Origin: a virus
Virus record (IMG/VR): IMGVR_UViG_3300042320_000750
Location: 1 to 29,770 of that record
Length of the DNA stretch: 29,770 bases
Strand: one strand, 5' to 3'
The notes under the pieces are model-generated. The model searched no databases, was not told the DNA's origin, and saw only the letters and a list, made by a program, of their open reading frames with translations. Shown here piece by piece: positions 13,462 to 22,300 of this stretch. Numbering within the stretch: position 1 is the first letter of the stretch; each line of letters opens with the position of its first letter. Position numbers and translations under genes: made by a program.

Positions 13462-15998
13462 TAGTTCTTACCTGGCTTCAGTCTTCCAAGACGCTGAATT
13501 CGCTGTCTCTCCAGGTCCATAGAGTTGCTGGACTGAAAGTATTTTGCGAGAGCAAGCGTGGTTAGGTTATCAACCTCCTTCTGGTCAGAGCCGGTGCCAG
13601 GCTTGTTGGCCGCCAGAGCCTTTCTGACACCCTCCTTCGCAATGGCAACCTGCTTCTTCACGAGAAGGTCCTCATACGTGTTGGCGTAGTCCTCCATCTT
13701 CTTGAAGTCGTCCATTCTCGGCATACCCTTCTCGTGGTTGCGAATCTCTGAGGTGGTCATGCTCTTTCCGGCAGACTCACCAAGCTTCATGTTGGAGATG
13801 TTGACGAGTGCTGTCAGTAGCTTGTCGGTTGCCTCTCGCTCTTTCTTGGCAACAGGGTTGTCTCCAAGACCAGCAGCTGCAGACGCAGCCCTAGCAGCGC
13901 GAATCTTCTCCTGCCACTCGGACGACTTGAGCGCACCAAGAATTAGCAGTGGCTTTCCAATGACATCGTTGACCGGCTTTCCCTGCTCCGCGGCAACCGA
14001 CTTGATTCCATCAATGGCCTCAAAAAGCTCCTTCATCTGAGCAACTCTTGCCGGGTAGTTCTCCTCAGAGAACTCCTTGTCAACAGCTCCATTGTTTTCG
14101 CTGAGCTTTGAGATTGCGGTGGAGTAGTCAGACTTTGCCATCTGGTGAGCCTGGGCAATAAGACCGCGTGGGTCCTTTACCTTTGACTGATTGTTTGAAA
14201 GCTCAAGAATTCTCTTGTTCACTGCGCTGATGTACGCCTCCTGTGCGGCGTTTGATAGAATGTTGGCATACTCAGCCTTCTGCTCCTTGGTTCCGATGTC
14301 TCTCTGGCGAACCCATTCTGCGATTTTGATTTTGTCTTTGGTGATTTCTGACGCAATCTCACGAACCTCATTAGGGTCACGCTGAGCCCAGGTGACAGTA
14401 TTGGAGTCGTCGTAGATTCTCTTCAGCGTCTTACCCATGACAGCGTCTCCGGGAGACCTTGCTGGCTTTTCTGGACCAATCTCGTCCTTCGGCGGCGGGA
14501 TGGGTTTTCCCGGGGTTGGGTTGTAGTTGCTTGCCTGTGGTGAGGCGGCAGGAGCCACTCCAGTCTGCGCAGAAACGCCAGACTGACCACGAAGGTTTGC
14601 CGCATACTCGGTTAGTCTGTTCAGTCCGGAAGATAGTCCGGAAGTGACCGGGTTGTTTGCTACCATGTCTGGGCCGGAAGGAAAGCCCTGCTCTGGGCCG
14701 CTGCCAGCCGGAGAGAACGGTGCCGGAGACGGGGTGGCGGACATATCTTTGTCAGTGGTGTCCTTTAGAAGTCTTGGCTCCTGACCGGCCGGAACAAAGG
14801 TCTCACCAATCCACTTTCCAGCAGTATCGTCGGCGTACTTGCTTTCGTTGCTGAACGTTGGGTGGTTTGGCTTCTTGAACGTGTCCGGCCAGTGTCCGCC
14901 CTTTGGCTTTCTGATTCCAGCCTTGAACGCTCCACGAAAGTCGTAGTCCTCACCGGAGTCATTTGGAGCAACGGTGTTCTTCCACGCCATGTAGAGCTTC
15001 TCCTGCTGTGGGGATAGCGGAGTGTCGTACTTGGACGCCTCGGTCTTGGTCTGAACTGGATAGATTGCGTTGGAGCCAGCCGCTGGGTCGGCGTACATCG
15101 CAAGTGCCGCAGGAACAAACTGCGCGCCGCGATGGAGGGCAGCGTTTAGCTGCATGGACTTCACCTGGGACGACGTGTCAAACCTGGTGGCCATCTCCAG
15201 TGCCTGGTTCTTCTTGTCCTCGCCCTGGAAGCGCATGGATAGAGCCTTCAGCTTTTCGGAGGCGGCGTCGTCGTACGCCTTGGACATGGCAACCCTCGCA
15301 AGCCGCTCGTCACCGTACAGTTTGGTGTATCTGTCCAGCGCGTTCACCGCACCCATTCTCTTGGTGCCCAGCGCATCAATCCTCTCCTGCTGCTTGTCCA
15401 TCTCGCGCGCAACGTAATCGTTGTACATCTTCACTCCAGACTCTGGAGTGTTGGAGAACAGCGGGCTTAGGGCAGCTGCAATTGTGGCAGCGGCCTGGGC
15501 GGGGTTTGCGTAAAGGTCACCCTTCGCCATGGAGCGGCGATAGATTTCCTTGTCCATGCGCTCAATGTTTGCCTGCCTGTTACGGCGGTCGGCAAGGTTT
15601 GCCTGCTCTGCGGAATTTATTTCAGAGCTTCTACCTAGGGCGGCATCAGCGTCGGCCGCAACGCGATTAGACTGCTGGATAAGCGCATCACCCTGGGCGT
15701 TGCCAGCGGCAAGAGCGGCAGCCCTCTGGGCTGCTTCCTTCTCTCTTAGGGACTGAACTTCCTTGATTCCACCAACAACGCCGTAGTCGGTTCCAGGACC
15801 AACTGGGACTGCGGAAGCAGGGGCCTGCTGCTGAGGGGCTAGCTTGGTAGCATGGTAAAGCTCCGACGTTGACCCCTCGGACTGGGCAAGCGAAAGCTTT
15901 GGGCCAATTACTGAAGGAGTTGAGCCGTCAGGGATTCGCTTATCAATGTTGCTATCGTCATTGCCGGCGAAGTCTTCCGGGGAGTAGTCGTCTGCCAT
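13461..15998 (-). CDS. Large internal virion/DNA ejection protein (845 aa)
   Basis: The protein starts MADDYSPEDFAGNDDSN and is mostly helical and coiled-coil-like with many Ala, Glu, Lys and Gln residues (for example ALDRYTKLYGDERLARVAMS). A disordered Pro/Ser/Gly section lies in the middle (about residues 430-530) and helices follow to the end (LGRLKPGKN). Size, composition and location between tail genes match podophage internal core or ejection proteins, which carry DNA across the host envelope. It shares an N-terminal tag (SPEDFA and a later VIG) with the next gene product. No enzyme domain is recognised. The start lies three bases after the upstream stop. Confidence 0.72.
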   Translation of the reverse strand: MADDYSPEDFAGNDDSNIDKRIPDGSTPSVIGPKLSLAQSEGSTSELYHATKLAPQQQAPASAVPVGPGTDYGVVGGIKEVQSLREKEAAQRAAALAAGNAQGDALIQQSNRVAADADAALGRSSEINSAEQANLADRRNRQANIERMDKEIYRRSMAKGDLYANPAQAAATIAAALSPLFSNTPESGVKMYNDYVAREMDKQQERIDALGTKRMGAVNALDRYTKLYGDERLARVAMSKAYDDAASEKLKALSMRFQGEDKKNQALEMATRFDTSSQVKSMQLNAALHRGAQFVPAALAMYADPAAGSNAIYPVQTKTEASKYDTPLSPQQEKLYMAWKNTVAPNDSGEDYDFRGAFKAGIRKPKGGHWPDTFKKPNHPTFSNESKYADDTAGKWIGETFVPAGQEPRLLKDTTDKDMSATPSPAPFSPAGSGPEQGFPSGPDMVANNPVTSGLSSGLNRLTEYAANLRGQSGVSAQTGVAPAASPQASNYNPTPGKPIPPPKDEIGPEKPARSPGDAVMGKTLKRIYDDSNTVTWAQRDPNEVREIASEITKDKIKIAEWVRQRDIGTKEQKAEYANILSNAAQEAYISAVNKRILELSNNQSKVKDPRGLIAQAHQMAKSDYSTAISKLSENNGAVDKEFSEENYPARVAQMKELFEAIDGIKSVAAEQGKPVNDVIGKPLLILGALKSSEWQEKIRAARAASAAAGLGDNPVAKKEREATDKLLTALVNISNMKLGESAGKSMTTSEIRNHEKGMPRMDDFKKMEDYANTYEDLLVKKQVAIAKEGVRKALAANKPGTGSDQKEVDNLTTLALAKYFQSSNSMDLERQRIQRLGRLKPGKN

Positions 15999-16001
15999 GG
16001 A

Positions 16002-16436
16002 TTACTTCCCCATCATGTAGCCAGAGATGGCTGCGTTTCTTGGGTTTGCACCAACCTGGGCGCCAACCTGTCTACGCTGCATCTCGGCCTGAATCTGTTC
16101 TGCCGTTGGTCCACGCTGGGCCTGAGGGGGCGGAGCCTGGTACTGCTGGGCCTGTCCACTGACGTTCGGTGGTGGGATGTACTGAGCTGTTGGGTTTGCG
16201 TTGCCACGAACGGAGCCCATCATGCCGGCCATGGAACGCTGGGGAGGTCCCGCTGCACGGTTTCTGTTTGGGTCCATCGCCATGGCTCTACGCTTCTCCA
16301 TCTGCGTTCTCATGTACTGAGCGTTCGCATCAGCGTTTAGGTCAACGCCCTGCGAAATGGCAGCAGCCTGAGCTGCCTGCTGTGATGGCGGCATGTACTG
16401 AATGGAACTGCCACCCATACCAAGTCTGTTCGGCAT
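16002..16436 (-). CDS. Gln/Pro/Ala-rich structural protein (144 aa)
   Basis: The product begins MPNRLGMGGSSIQYMPP. It is low in complexity: a Gln/Ala stretch (SQQAAQAAAISQ), a Met/Arg section (MEKRRAMAMDPNRNRAAG), a Pro/Gln region (QQYQAPPPQAQRG) and an Arg/Gln helix. Low-complexity proteins in this position are usually minor virion components. The first codons echo the end of the upstream 57-aa gene (CTTGGTATGGGTGG in both), so it may have arisen by local duplication. The start overlaps the upstream stop (TAATG). Function unknown. Confidence 0.65.
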   Translation of the reverse strand: MPNRLGMGGSSIQYMPPSQQAAQAAAISQGVDLNADANAQYMRTQMEKRRAMAMDPNRNRAAGPPQRSMAGMMGSVRGNANPTAQYIPPPNVSGQAQQYQAPPPQAQRGPTAEQIQAEMQRRQVGAQVGANPRNAAISGYMMGK

Positions 16437-16609
16437 TAGAATCTACTCCCACCCATACCAAGGTTGTACTGTTCGGCCATTACGGCGTCATCGTTTAGGT
16501 CCTGCACGTATTTGTTCGCATCCTCAAGCTCCTTTTTGGGGGACTTGTACCCGGCATAGTCCGAGTCCTGAATGCGCTTCTGTAGCTCAAGAATTTGCTT
16601 GTAGTCCAT
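16436..16609 (-). CDS. Small helical protein (57 aa) between structural genes
   Basis: This ORF encodes MDYKQILELQKRIQDSDYAG followed by a Lys/Glu-rich helix and the end NLGMGGSRF. Its start overlaps the upstream stop and its stop overlaps the downstream start (both TAATG), and it fills the only gap between the two neighbouring genes, so translation by coupling is likely. The helical, charged content and the C-terminal LGMGGS motif, shared with the start of the next protein, suggest a minor virion or chaperone role. Family unknown. Confidence 0.65.
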   Translation of the reverse strand: MDYKQILELQKRIQDSDYAGYKSPKKELEDANKYVQDLNDDAVMAEQYNLGMGGSRF

Positions 16610-17670
16610 TACTGGTCCGGCGGCTCGTAAGTGTTGGTGCGAACGTCAACCTCTCTCTTTTTCGGAAGACCCGAGAGAGAGTTGACACCGCTTTGAGCGG
16701 TACCAAGAAGGCGCTGGGTTGCGGTCTGTCTGGCCTGAGCATTCTGCGCAGCGATTCCAGACTCGCGAGCCTGCCTCTCCTGCTCAGCATCGGCAAGGTA
16801 TCTGTTTCTGTTGTCGTCCATCTGGGACTGACCCATACCAAGGTGCTGCGAATCCGTGCCGTATCCACGGCCAAGGTTTCCATAACCAAGAGCAACGTTG
16901 GACTGACCGATTCCGAGCTGTCCGTAGTTGGCTCCGGCATTCAGCATCCCAAGACCGTACTGGTCGTTCTGGCTCTGGTTAAACTTTGCCATGTCATTTC
17001 CCATACCAAGACGGCTCTGGTCGGAAGCTCGTAGCTGCCCAGACATCTGACCGTAGGCGTTTCTGGCATTCGCCATCTCGGCTGCGCGCATCTGTCCAGC
17101 CTGATTGAAGGCGTCAGCCTGTAGACCGGCGGTGGCCATTGCAGCGTTGCCCTGGGCGTTGGCTAGAGCGGCGGCTCCGCGGGCCCCACCAGCAGACGCC
17201 GACTGAGCTGCAGAGGCTCTATCAAGGCCCGACTGCAGCTGATACGCGGCCTCTGATGGGGCAAGGCCCATAGCGGCATCCCTTGCCAGCCCAACGGCTC
17301 CTGTCATGTCTCCGCGAGCCTGAGCGTCCAGGTCGCTCATCCACTGAGACTCCTGAGCCCCAGCTCTTCCCTGGGCACCTAGACCCTCTCCATACAGGCT
17401 TCCGGCCATGCCCGCATACTGGCCAGCCTGAGCGTTAGCGGCGTCTTCGCTGCCCCAAGAACGCTGCTGACCGTAGTCAGAGGTCTCACGAAGGGCGGGA
17501 TCAATAACGGTTCTGTCGTAGTTTGGGTTGCTGTACTGGTAGTTGTGCTCACCCTTCCAATCCTCATATCCCTCCTCCGCAAGGCCTAGAGCGCTCTTGG
17601 CGCCGTCGCCAAGAAATTCTGCCCCCTTCTTCACGTAGTCAATGGGATTGAATGGATTGAAGTCACTCAT
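16609..17670 (-). CDS. Gly/Ala/Gln-rich virion protein, probable ejection component (353 aa)
   Basis: The protein starts MSDFNPFNPIDYVKKGAEFL with an amphipathic helix. It continues with Ala/Gly/Gln-rich helical sequence (ARGDMTGAVGLARDAAMG, GARGAAALANAQGNAAMATA) and has a Gly/Asn/Gln region with repeated LGxG motifs (LGMG, LGIG, LGYG, LGRG, LGMG) around residues 220-285. It ends with a basic, polar tail. Small Ala/Gly-rich helical proteins of this kind belong to podophage ejection sets. It lies between the nozzle-like gene and two large internal proteins, which supports that reading. The start has GGAGG upstream at a longer than usual distance. Confidence 0.65.
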   Translation of the reverse strand: MSDFNPFNPIDYVKKGAEFLGDGAKSALGLAEEGYEDWKGEHNYQYSNPNYDRTVIDPALRETSDYGQQRSWGSEDAANAQAGQYAGMAGSLYGEGLGAQGRAGAQESQWMSDLDAQARGDMTGAVGLARDAAMGLAPSEAAYQLQSGLDRASAAQSASAGGARGAAALANAQGNAAMATAGLQADAFNQAGQMRAAEMANARNAYGQMSGQLRASDQSRLGMGNDMAKFNQSQNDQYGLGMLNAGANYGQLGIGQSNVALGYGNLGRGYGTDSQHLGMGQSQMDDNRNRYLADAEQERQARESGIAAQNAQARQTATQRLLGTAQSGVNSLSGLPKKREVDVRTNTYEPPDQ

Positions 17671-17690
17671 AGCTCGTACAATACCTCCGA

Positions 17691-20600
17691 TTAGGCTTTC
17701 TGGCCAGATGCAAGTTGCGGGCCAGTGTTTTTGGCCGCGATTTTCCAGGTGATACCAAGCACGTCACAACCGGCACCGTACCCAACTGGGTATGTCACAG
17801 TGTCGGCTGGGGCGGCATCGTTCACTTTTAGCTTGACTGAGCAGTTCACCATCTTGGATGGCTGCAGGTTGAACTCCTCAAGCGGGAGAGACACGAAGGT
17901 TCCTGGCTCCCAGGTCTTGGTCTGCGTGTAGCCTCCGTAGTCGTAGGCGAAGCTCATGGTGAGGGCGTGGTTGCTGTCTGCGAGCTTCTTGGAAAGGAAG
18001 AACGCATCAAACACGCGCTGGCGCTCGTGAGGTCCACTGGTCTTCTTCCATGATGTCTCAATGGTGAATGGAACGTAGTAGGTTCCGTCGGTCTTGGTGG
18101 TGGGGCTTGCGGTGTATGTGTAGTCCGCCCAGTCTGCGTAGACGGTTCTCTGGACAGAGTCATTCGCAGTGATTGCCTGGCAGATGCCCTGGAGGCTGTA
18201 GCCATATCCGCCAGGAGATCCGCTAGGCGTGTACTTGGCGGTCGTCCACATGTCCAGACCGATGTCGTAAACAAGCTCCTCACCGGTCCCGTAGAAGGCC
18301 CCCGTAGAGTCGTACGTGCTCGCAACAAGGTACTTCACGAATGAGCCGGAACGGTTGAACGTGCAGCCAACGGTGTACTGGTTCGCGTTCACGCTGGTTT
18401 GCACTCTCTCACCAATCCAGAGCACATCCAGTCTACGAGATAGCAGCTCAATGCCGCGCTGCGAGCGGAACATGATTCCGGTTGGAATGGTCACGATACT
18501 GTTTACCGAAACGCATCCGATGTCAGCGCTCACCCTCTGTGGAGAAGAGAACTCTGCACCGGAGCCGCCGTTCTCCGGAGGGCCGTCTCCATCAACCACA
18601 AAAATGGAATCCTTTTTGAAGATGACGAGCCTACCGTCAAGGCTTGCAATGGCCGTTATTGGGCCGGTGCCTCCGTGAATGAAGAAGCTGAACTGAGGGT
18701 TGAACCAGGCGCTCTCCCCGTCCACGAAGAAGCTGCTGTAGTAGACCTTGGAGCCGTACGCATCGGCCACAAACAGCCTGTCACGGTGCTGGCAGACAAC
18801 GGACGTGCCTGGGGGAGCGTGGCGGTCTAGGGCACCACCAGGGCCAAGCAGTGGCTGCCTGTACATCTCTGGCTGAGACTGCAGAACAGCGTCTGTCATG
18901 ATGTCATTCATGAACAGGTTGGGAAGCGTCTGGTCAATTACCTGGACGCCAGGAGGAAGTGTTGACCCGTCGGTCGGCACCTGTGAGGAGCCGCACAGGT
19001 ATAGTCTCTTTCCTCCAACAACGGTCCTGTAAACCTCAACCTGTACCTGATAGTCCGCGCTTCTTCCTGACTCTCTAGCGGTCATGTGGCAGGCGAGAAT
19101 GTTGACCTCAATCTCCTCTGAACCTGGTGCAACCGTAATGGAGTACGGACCAAACGTTCTGCTGAGCGCAACGTTTCCGGATGAGTCAAGGTGTCTGTAC
19201 ACTACAACATAGTTGTGCAGGCCAGGGTCAACGCCACCGGCAAGAGCCACTGCGGTGAAGTCTGCAAGCGGGTAGTCAACCATCCCGCATTCAAAAGCCC
19301 TATCAGCATCATACTGCTGAGTGCTTCCGGCTGACGTAACAAGCTCGCTGCCAAACGCTGCGGTGGACCAGCACATGTTAGGGTCGTTGATTCTTAGCTC
19401 ATGGATACCGGCAATGCCCGAGCGCTGGCTTGGGTTGTTTGGTGTAACAAGAGTAAGGTTTACGCCGTCAGCACTGAGCGCCCTGTATCTTAGTGAGTCT
19501 GAGGAGAAGAACGGGGCCTCGTACAGAAGTGGAGTGGTTACCCTGTATGCGTTGTAAAGCTCAAGGCTAGCAACTGGCCTAAACGTATTAAGCTCCGCGG
19601 CCAGCGCACCAATAGATGTGGATGTTGGGTCGGAGATGCACGCAAGAACATGTGGCGCAAGCGTGGCAGGGGTGTGGTTCACCGTGTCCGCCGTGTCGGA
19701 CTTCACGAGGTGCTGATAGAACTCCCTAGAGCCGGACATGTACAGCGGCTTGCCGAATACCTCCCATCCGAAAACCTCGGAAGACAGGGTTGGGGGCGTT
19801 GACGCGAGGATGTCGGCGGAATAGTAGACTCTAACCTTCCTAGTGGTGGTGCTACCAAGGTTGTGAGATGTGCTTTCGGACAGGTAAAGAGAAACACCGG
19901 CAGCGGTGGAGCCGATTGCAATGTCAGCGCGCGCGGAGTTGATGGCTCCGCCAACGGCAGAGATTGCGGTAACTACTGTTCCTGGGGTAATGGCAGCATA
20001 AACCGCAAAGTCCGAACCGCTCGGACCGCTTCCGAACGCTGCTAGGTAGGTTGCGGAGACTGAGATGCTCCTAATTTCAACCCATCCGTCAGCAACAAGG
20101 TCGTACTCGGTGTACGCTCCGGCGTTCGTGAGCGTGTCAATATGGGTTCCCCAAGACACGAGTGACGTTCCGTTCACCTCGTCAGTGGCAATGTCGGTAA
20201 TTGGGTCACCGGCAAACGCTGCGGGTCCGGTGTACGTAAACCCGGTAGCATCGTCTGGCCACTTCGCCCAGGAGTCGTGGACGAAACTTTTGATGATTCC
20301 AGCTGCGTACGCGTGGCAGTGGAAGTATCTGTCTCCCACGAATGCCATCTTGATGCCGGCAGAACCGGCTCCCGCGAATCCACCAGCATCGGTTGGAACG
20401 TCGTACTTGGCAATCAGCTGCCCGTTGCTGTAGATGGCCAGTGCAATCGTGAGGTCGCCATTGGTGCCCCTGGGAGACTCGTAGGCAACAGCCGTGTACA
20501 CGCTGCTGCTGGCAACACCAAACACGCGCTGCCCGTCCTTCAGCGGCCTAACGGACGAGCTGACGATGTTGCGGGAGCGAATGCTGAACTCGCAAATCTT

Positions 20601-20933
20601 GGACTTCTTGCGAGGGTACTGGGAGAACTTGTCGTACTCGTAAAGAGAGCATCCATCACCGGTGGAATTGGTGGATACGATGCACAGGTTTCCGGTGGTG
20701 GACTGGAAGATTTTCTTCGGCCTGTTGATACCGTTGTTGTCCTGGTCGGTGTAGCCATTGATGATAAGTCCGGGACGCTTGGTGAAGCATCCGGCCTGGT
20801 CCTGCACAAGGTTCTCGCAGGCAACAAGCTCAGTGTCGCCAAGAAGCTCCTCGCGAACTCCCTGGTTGACGCCCTTTGCCAGCTGTAGCGGAACTAGCGT
20901 TTTCTCAAGAACCTGCGGGCCCTGCTGTGCCAT
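17691..20933 (-). CDS. Tail nozzle-like / tail tubular B-like protein (1080 aa)
   Basis: This is the largest gene of the window. It begins MAQQGPQVLEKTLVPLQLAK, followed by an early section with GCFTKRPGLI, typical of podophage tail tube B/nozzle proteins. These start with a 'KGV...E......NL....G...KRPG' motif in which a tail protein docks on the portal-adaptor complex; here ENLVQDQAGCFTKRPG fits. The body is beta-rich, with repeated strand pairs and sections such as GRLVIFKKDSIFVVDGDGP and RGIELLSRRLDVLWIGERVQ, which look like beta-propeller blades seen in nozzle proteins. It probably forms the distal short tail. The C-terminal section is also beta-rich. The assignment rests on motif, size and gene order. 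Confidence 0.82.
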   Translation of the reverse strand: MAQQGPQVLEKTLVPLQLAKGVNQGVREELLGDTELVACENLVQDQAGCFTKRPGLIINGYTDQDNNGINRPKKIFQSTTGNLCIVSTNSTGDGCSLYEYDKFSQYPRKKSKICEFSIRSRNIVSSSVRPLKDGQRVFGVASSSVYTAVAYESPRGTNGDLTIALAIYSNGQLIAKYDVPTDAGGFAGAGSAGIKMAFVGDRYFHCHAYAAGIIKSFVHDSWAKWPDDATGFTYTGPAAFAGDPITDIATDEVNGTSLVSWGTHIDTLTNAGAYTEYDLVADGWVEIRSISVSATYLAAFGSGPSGSDFAVYAAITPGTVVTAISAVGGAINSARADIAIGSTAAGVSLYLSESTSHNLGSTTTRKVRVYYSADILASTPPTLSSEVFGWEVFGKPLYMSGSREFYQHLVKSDTADTVNHTPATLAPHVLACISDPTSTSIGALAAELNTFRPVASLELYNAYRVTTPLLYEAPFFSSDSLRYRALSADGVNLTLVTPNNPSQRSGIAGIHELRINDPNMCWSTAAFGSELVTSAGSTQQYDADRAFECGMVDYPLADFTAVALAGGVDPGLHNYVVVYRHLDSSGNVALSRTFGPYSITVAPGSEEIEVNILACHMTARESGRSADYQVQVEVYRTVVGGKRLYLCGSSQVPTDGSTLPPGVQVIDQTLPNLFMNDIMTDAVLQSQPEMYRQPLLGPGGALDRHAPPGTSVVCQHRDRLFVADAYGSKVYYSSFFVDGESAWFNPQFSFFIHGGTGPITAIASLDGRLVIFKKDSIFVVDGDGPPENGGSGAEFSSPQRVSADIGCVSVNSIVTIPTGIMFRSQRGIELLSRRLDVLWIGERVQTSVNANQYTVGCTFNRSGSFVKYLVASTYDSTGAFYGTGEELVYDIGLDMWTTAKYTPSGSPGGYGYSLQGICQAITANDSVQRTVYADWADYTYTASPTTKTDGTYYVPFTIETSWKKTSGPHERQRVFDAFFLSKKLADSNHALTMSFAYDYGGYTQTKTWEPGTFVSLPLEEFNLQPSKMVNCSVKLKVNDAAPADTVTYPVGYGAGCDVLGITWKIAAKNTGPQLASGQKA

Positions 20934-21331
20934 TAGAGAACTCCGAACTGGGATTTCTCAACGCGGATAACGGCCTTGCCTTCGTACGCGCTGAAGATTG
21001 TGATTGAGTTGTTATCGGATGCCGACCTGTACATGGACATGCCCATTGGAGAAACGCCATTCTCTCCAGCAGCCCAATCCGTTACCCACCACCGAACCGG
21101 GCAACCGAATCCATGCTGCAGCGTCTCTGAGGAGCCGGTGGAGAACTGAACCTCAAACTCAACTGACTCCGGTGGCGAGTTTGCCTCAAGAGTCTGCACA
21201 CGAGCGGACAGGTCCTTAACAACCCTGACAAGCTCCGCCGTGTCCTTGTCGTCCATGGAATTGGCGGACGACTGGCCAGTGAGCTGGCGAGAGGTGCTTA
21301 CCTGTCTACCGGTTACGTCAAAAAACCTCAT
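20933..21331 (-). CDS. Small virion protein with coiled-coil and beta domain (132 aa)
   Basis: The product has a Ser/Thr/Gln-rich start and a short coiled coil (DTAELVRVVKDLSARVQTLE, about residues 29-48). A compact beta domain follows with LQHGFGCPVRWWVTDW, SMYRSASDNNSITIFSA and GKAVIRVE. The beta part matches a pattern frequent in small podophage structural proteins (HGF/L-x-x-P-x-x-W near the start, and a final strand with small residues). A trimeric coiled coil plus knob is plausible for a short fibre or head-tail collar protein. Its position between the adaptor and the nozzle-like gene fits. The start overlaps the upstream stop (ATGA). Confidence 0.68.
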   Translation of the reverse strand: MRFFDVTGRQVSTSRQLTGQSSANSMDDKDTAELVRVVKDLSARVQTLEANSPPESVEFEVQFSTGSSETLQHGFGCPVRWWVTDWAAGENGVSPMGMSMYRSASDNNSITIFSAYEGKAVIRVEKSQFGVL

Positions 21332-22032
21332 AGGCCGATGATACCGTCATTGCGGTAAATCTCAATGTTGTCACCAACAACATCGTACATGTGAACGGCA
21401 GCGTTGTATGACAGGAGACCGTATCTCCACTGTCTCTGCCACTGCGTCTTGCGCTCAACAATTCTACGTGGCTCATTGTTGTCGCGCTTGGCCATCATGG
21501 CCATACGTGCCTCCTGGCGGGCCTTCTCCTTCTCGTATGGAGACTGGTCCTCTTCCTTCTTGGCCTTCACGTAGATGGCAGCGCAGGCAAGCGTATGGGC
21601 CTCGTAGCCGTTGATGCCGTCCACCACGTCAGTGCCAGCCGAAATCTTTGCGGCGTACGGTAGGTAGCTTGCGCGTAGCTGGATACCGGAAGCGTCTGGG
21701 GTAGCAAGGATGAAGGACGACTCTCTGACCACCCTGCGAAGCGGAACCCACTTTCCAGCAACCTGGGCCTGGATGGAGATGAGCTTGTAGAAGTCTCCTG
21801 CCGGAAACACGGTGGTCAGTGGATAGTCGGACTGCCCGGACACCGTTGCGAACGTGACCTTCTTGGTAAGGAACTCTCCGGCTCCGTACTGAATGAGCTT
21901 GTCAATGGTCTCGGACTGACCGGCAGACAGGTACTCAAACATCTCAACATGAGACAGGTGAGTGTCATTCTCGGTGTCCGTCATCTTTCGGAGACGGCTC
22001 TCCAGTTCTGCTGCCGTAAAAGTCCTGGGCAA
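21328..22032 (-). CDS. Head-tail adaptor (connector) protein
   Basis: The 234-residue protein has the phage adaptor pattern: an N-terminal helix (ELESRLRKMTDTENDTHLSH) and a second helix (EYLSAGQSETIDKLI). A beta pair follows (FATVSGQSDYPLTTVFPAGDF), then GKWVPLRRVV and a helical C-terminal section (YEAHTLACAAIYVKAKKEED). The N-terminal helices include residues ahead of the first ATG, so the TTG start at 22032, preceded by GGTGA, is preferred over the ATG at 21984. These proteins join the portal to the tail tube. It lies after the capsid genes and a predicted terminator, so it starts the tail block. Confidence 0.82.
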   Translation of the reverse strand: MPRTFTAAELESRLRKMTDTENDTHLSHVEMFEYLSAGQSETIDKLIQYGAGEFLTKKVTFATVSGQSDYPLTTVFPAGDFYKLISIQAQVAGKWVPLRRVVRESSFILATPDASGIQLRASYLPYAAKISAGTDVVDGINGYEAHTLACAAIYVKAKKEEDQSPYEKEKARQEARMAMMAKRDNNEPRRIVERKTQWQRQWRYGLLSYNAAVHMYDVVGDNIEIYRNDGIIGL

Positions 22033-22041
22033 GATTCACCA

Positions 22042-22077
22042 ATAAAAGTGGCACCGACCTATGGCGGAGTCAGTGCC
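22042..22077 (-). terminator. Rho-independent terminator/attenuator between head and tail genes
   Basis: On the minus strand a nine-pair stem (GGCACTGAC with GTCGGTGCC, one T-G pair) with a ten-base loop is followed by ACTTTTATT. It lies about 30 bases downstream of the stop of the 63-aa gene and just before the adaptor gene. The short T-run suggests partial termination, which would lower tail gene transcription relative to capsid genes. A smaller hairpin (ACCCT-GCGG-AGGGT) precedes it at 22083-22096. Confidence 0.7.
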
Positions 22078-22108
22078 GGTAGACCCTCCGCAGGGTATTC
22101 TGTTGCGG

Positions 22109-22300
22109 TTAGTAGCCGCAGGCAGTGAAGAACTTCTTCAAAGCCCGAGCTTTTGCTTCAGCCGTGTCAGCCTTCATGAACAGCTTCATGGCAGAGATTT
22201 CCGCCATATCAGAGGAAGGCTTGCTCTCCGGCATGTCATCCTCTTCATCGTCCATCGGAACGGACTTCAGTTTGGACAGTTCGTCAGAGAGCTTGCTCAT
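22109..22300 (-). CDS. Small acidic protein (63 aa)
   Basis: The product starts MSKLSDELSKLKSVPMDDEE, has an acidic patch (DDEEDD), a Ser/Pro part (ESKPSSDMAEIS), and a basic helical C-terminus (AKARALKKFFTACGY). The acidic-then-basic layout suggests a small assembly or head-completion factor, but no family is recognised. Its start overlaps the upstream stop (TAATG), and the predicted terminator follows its stop, so it is the last gene of the head block. Confidence 0.65.
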   Translation of the reverse strand: MSKLSDELSKLKSVPMDDEEDDMPESKPSSDMAEISAMKLFMKADTAEAKARALKKFFTACGY

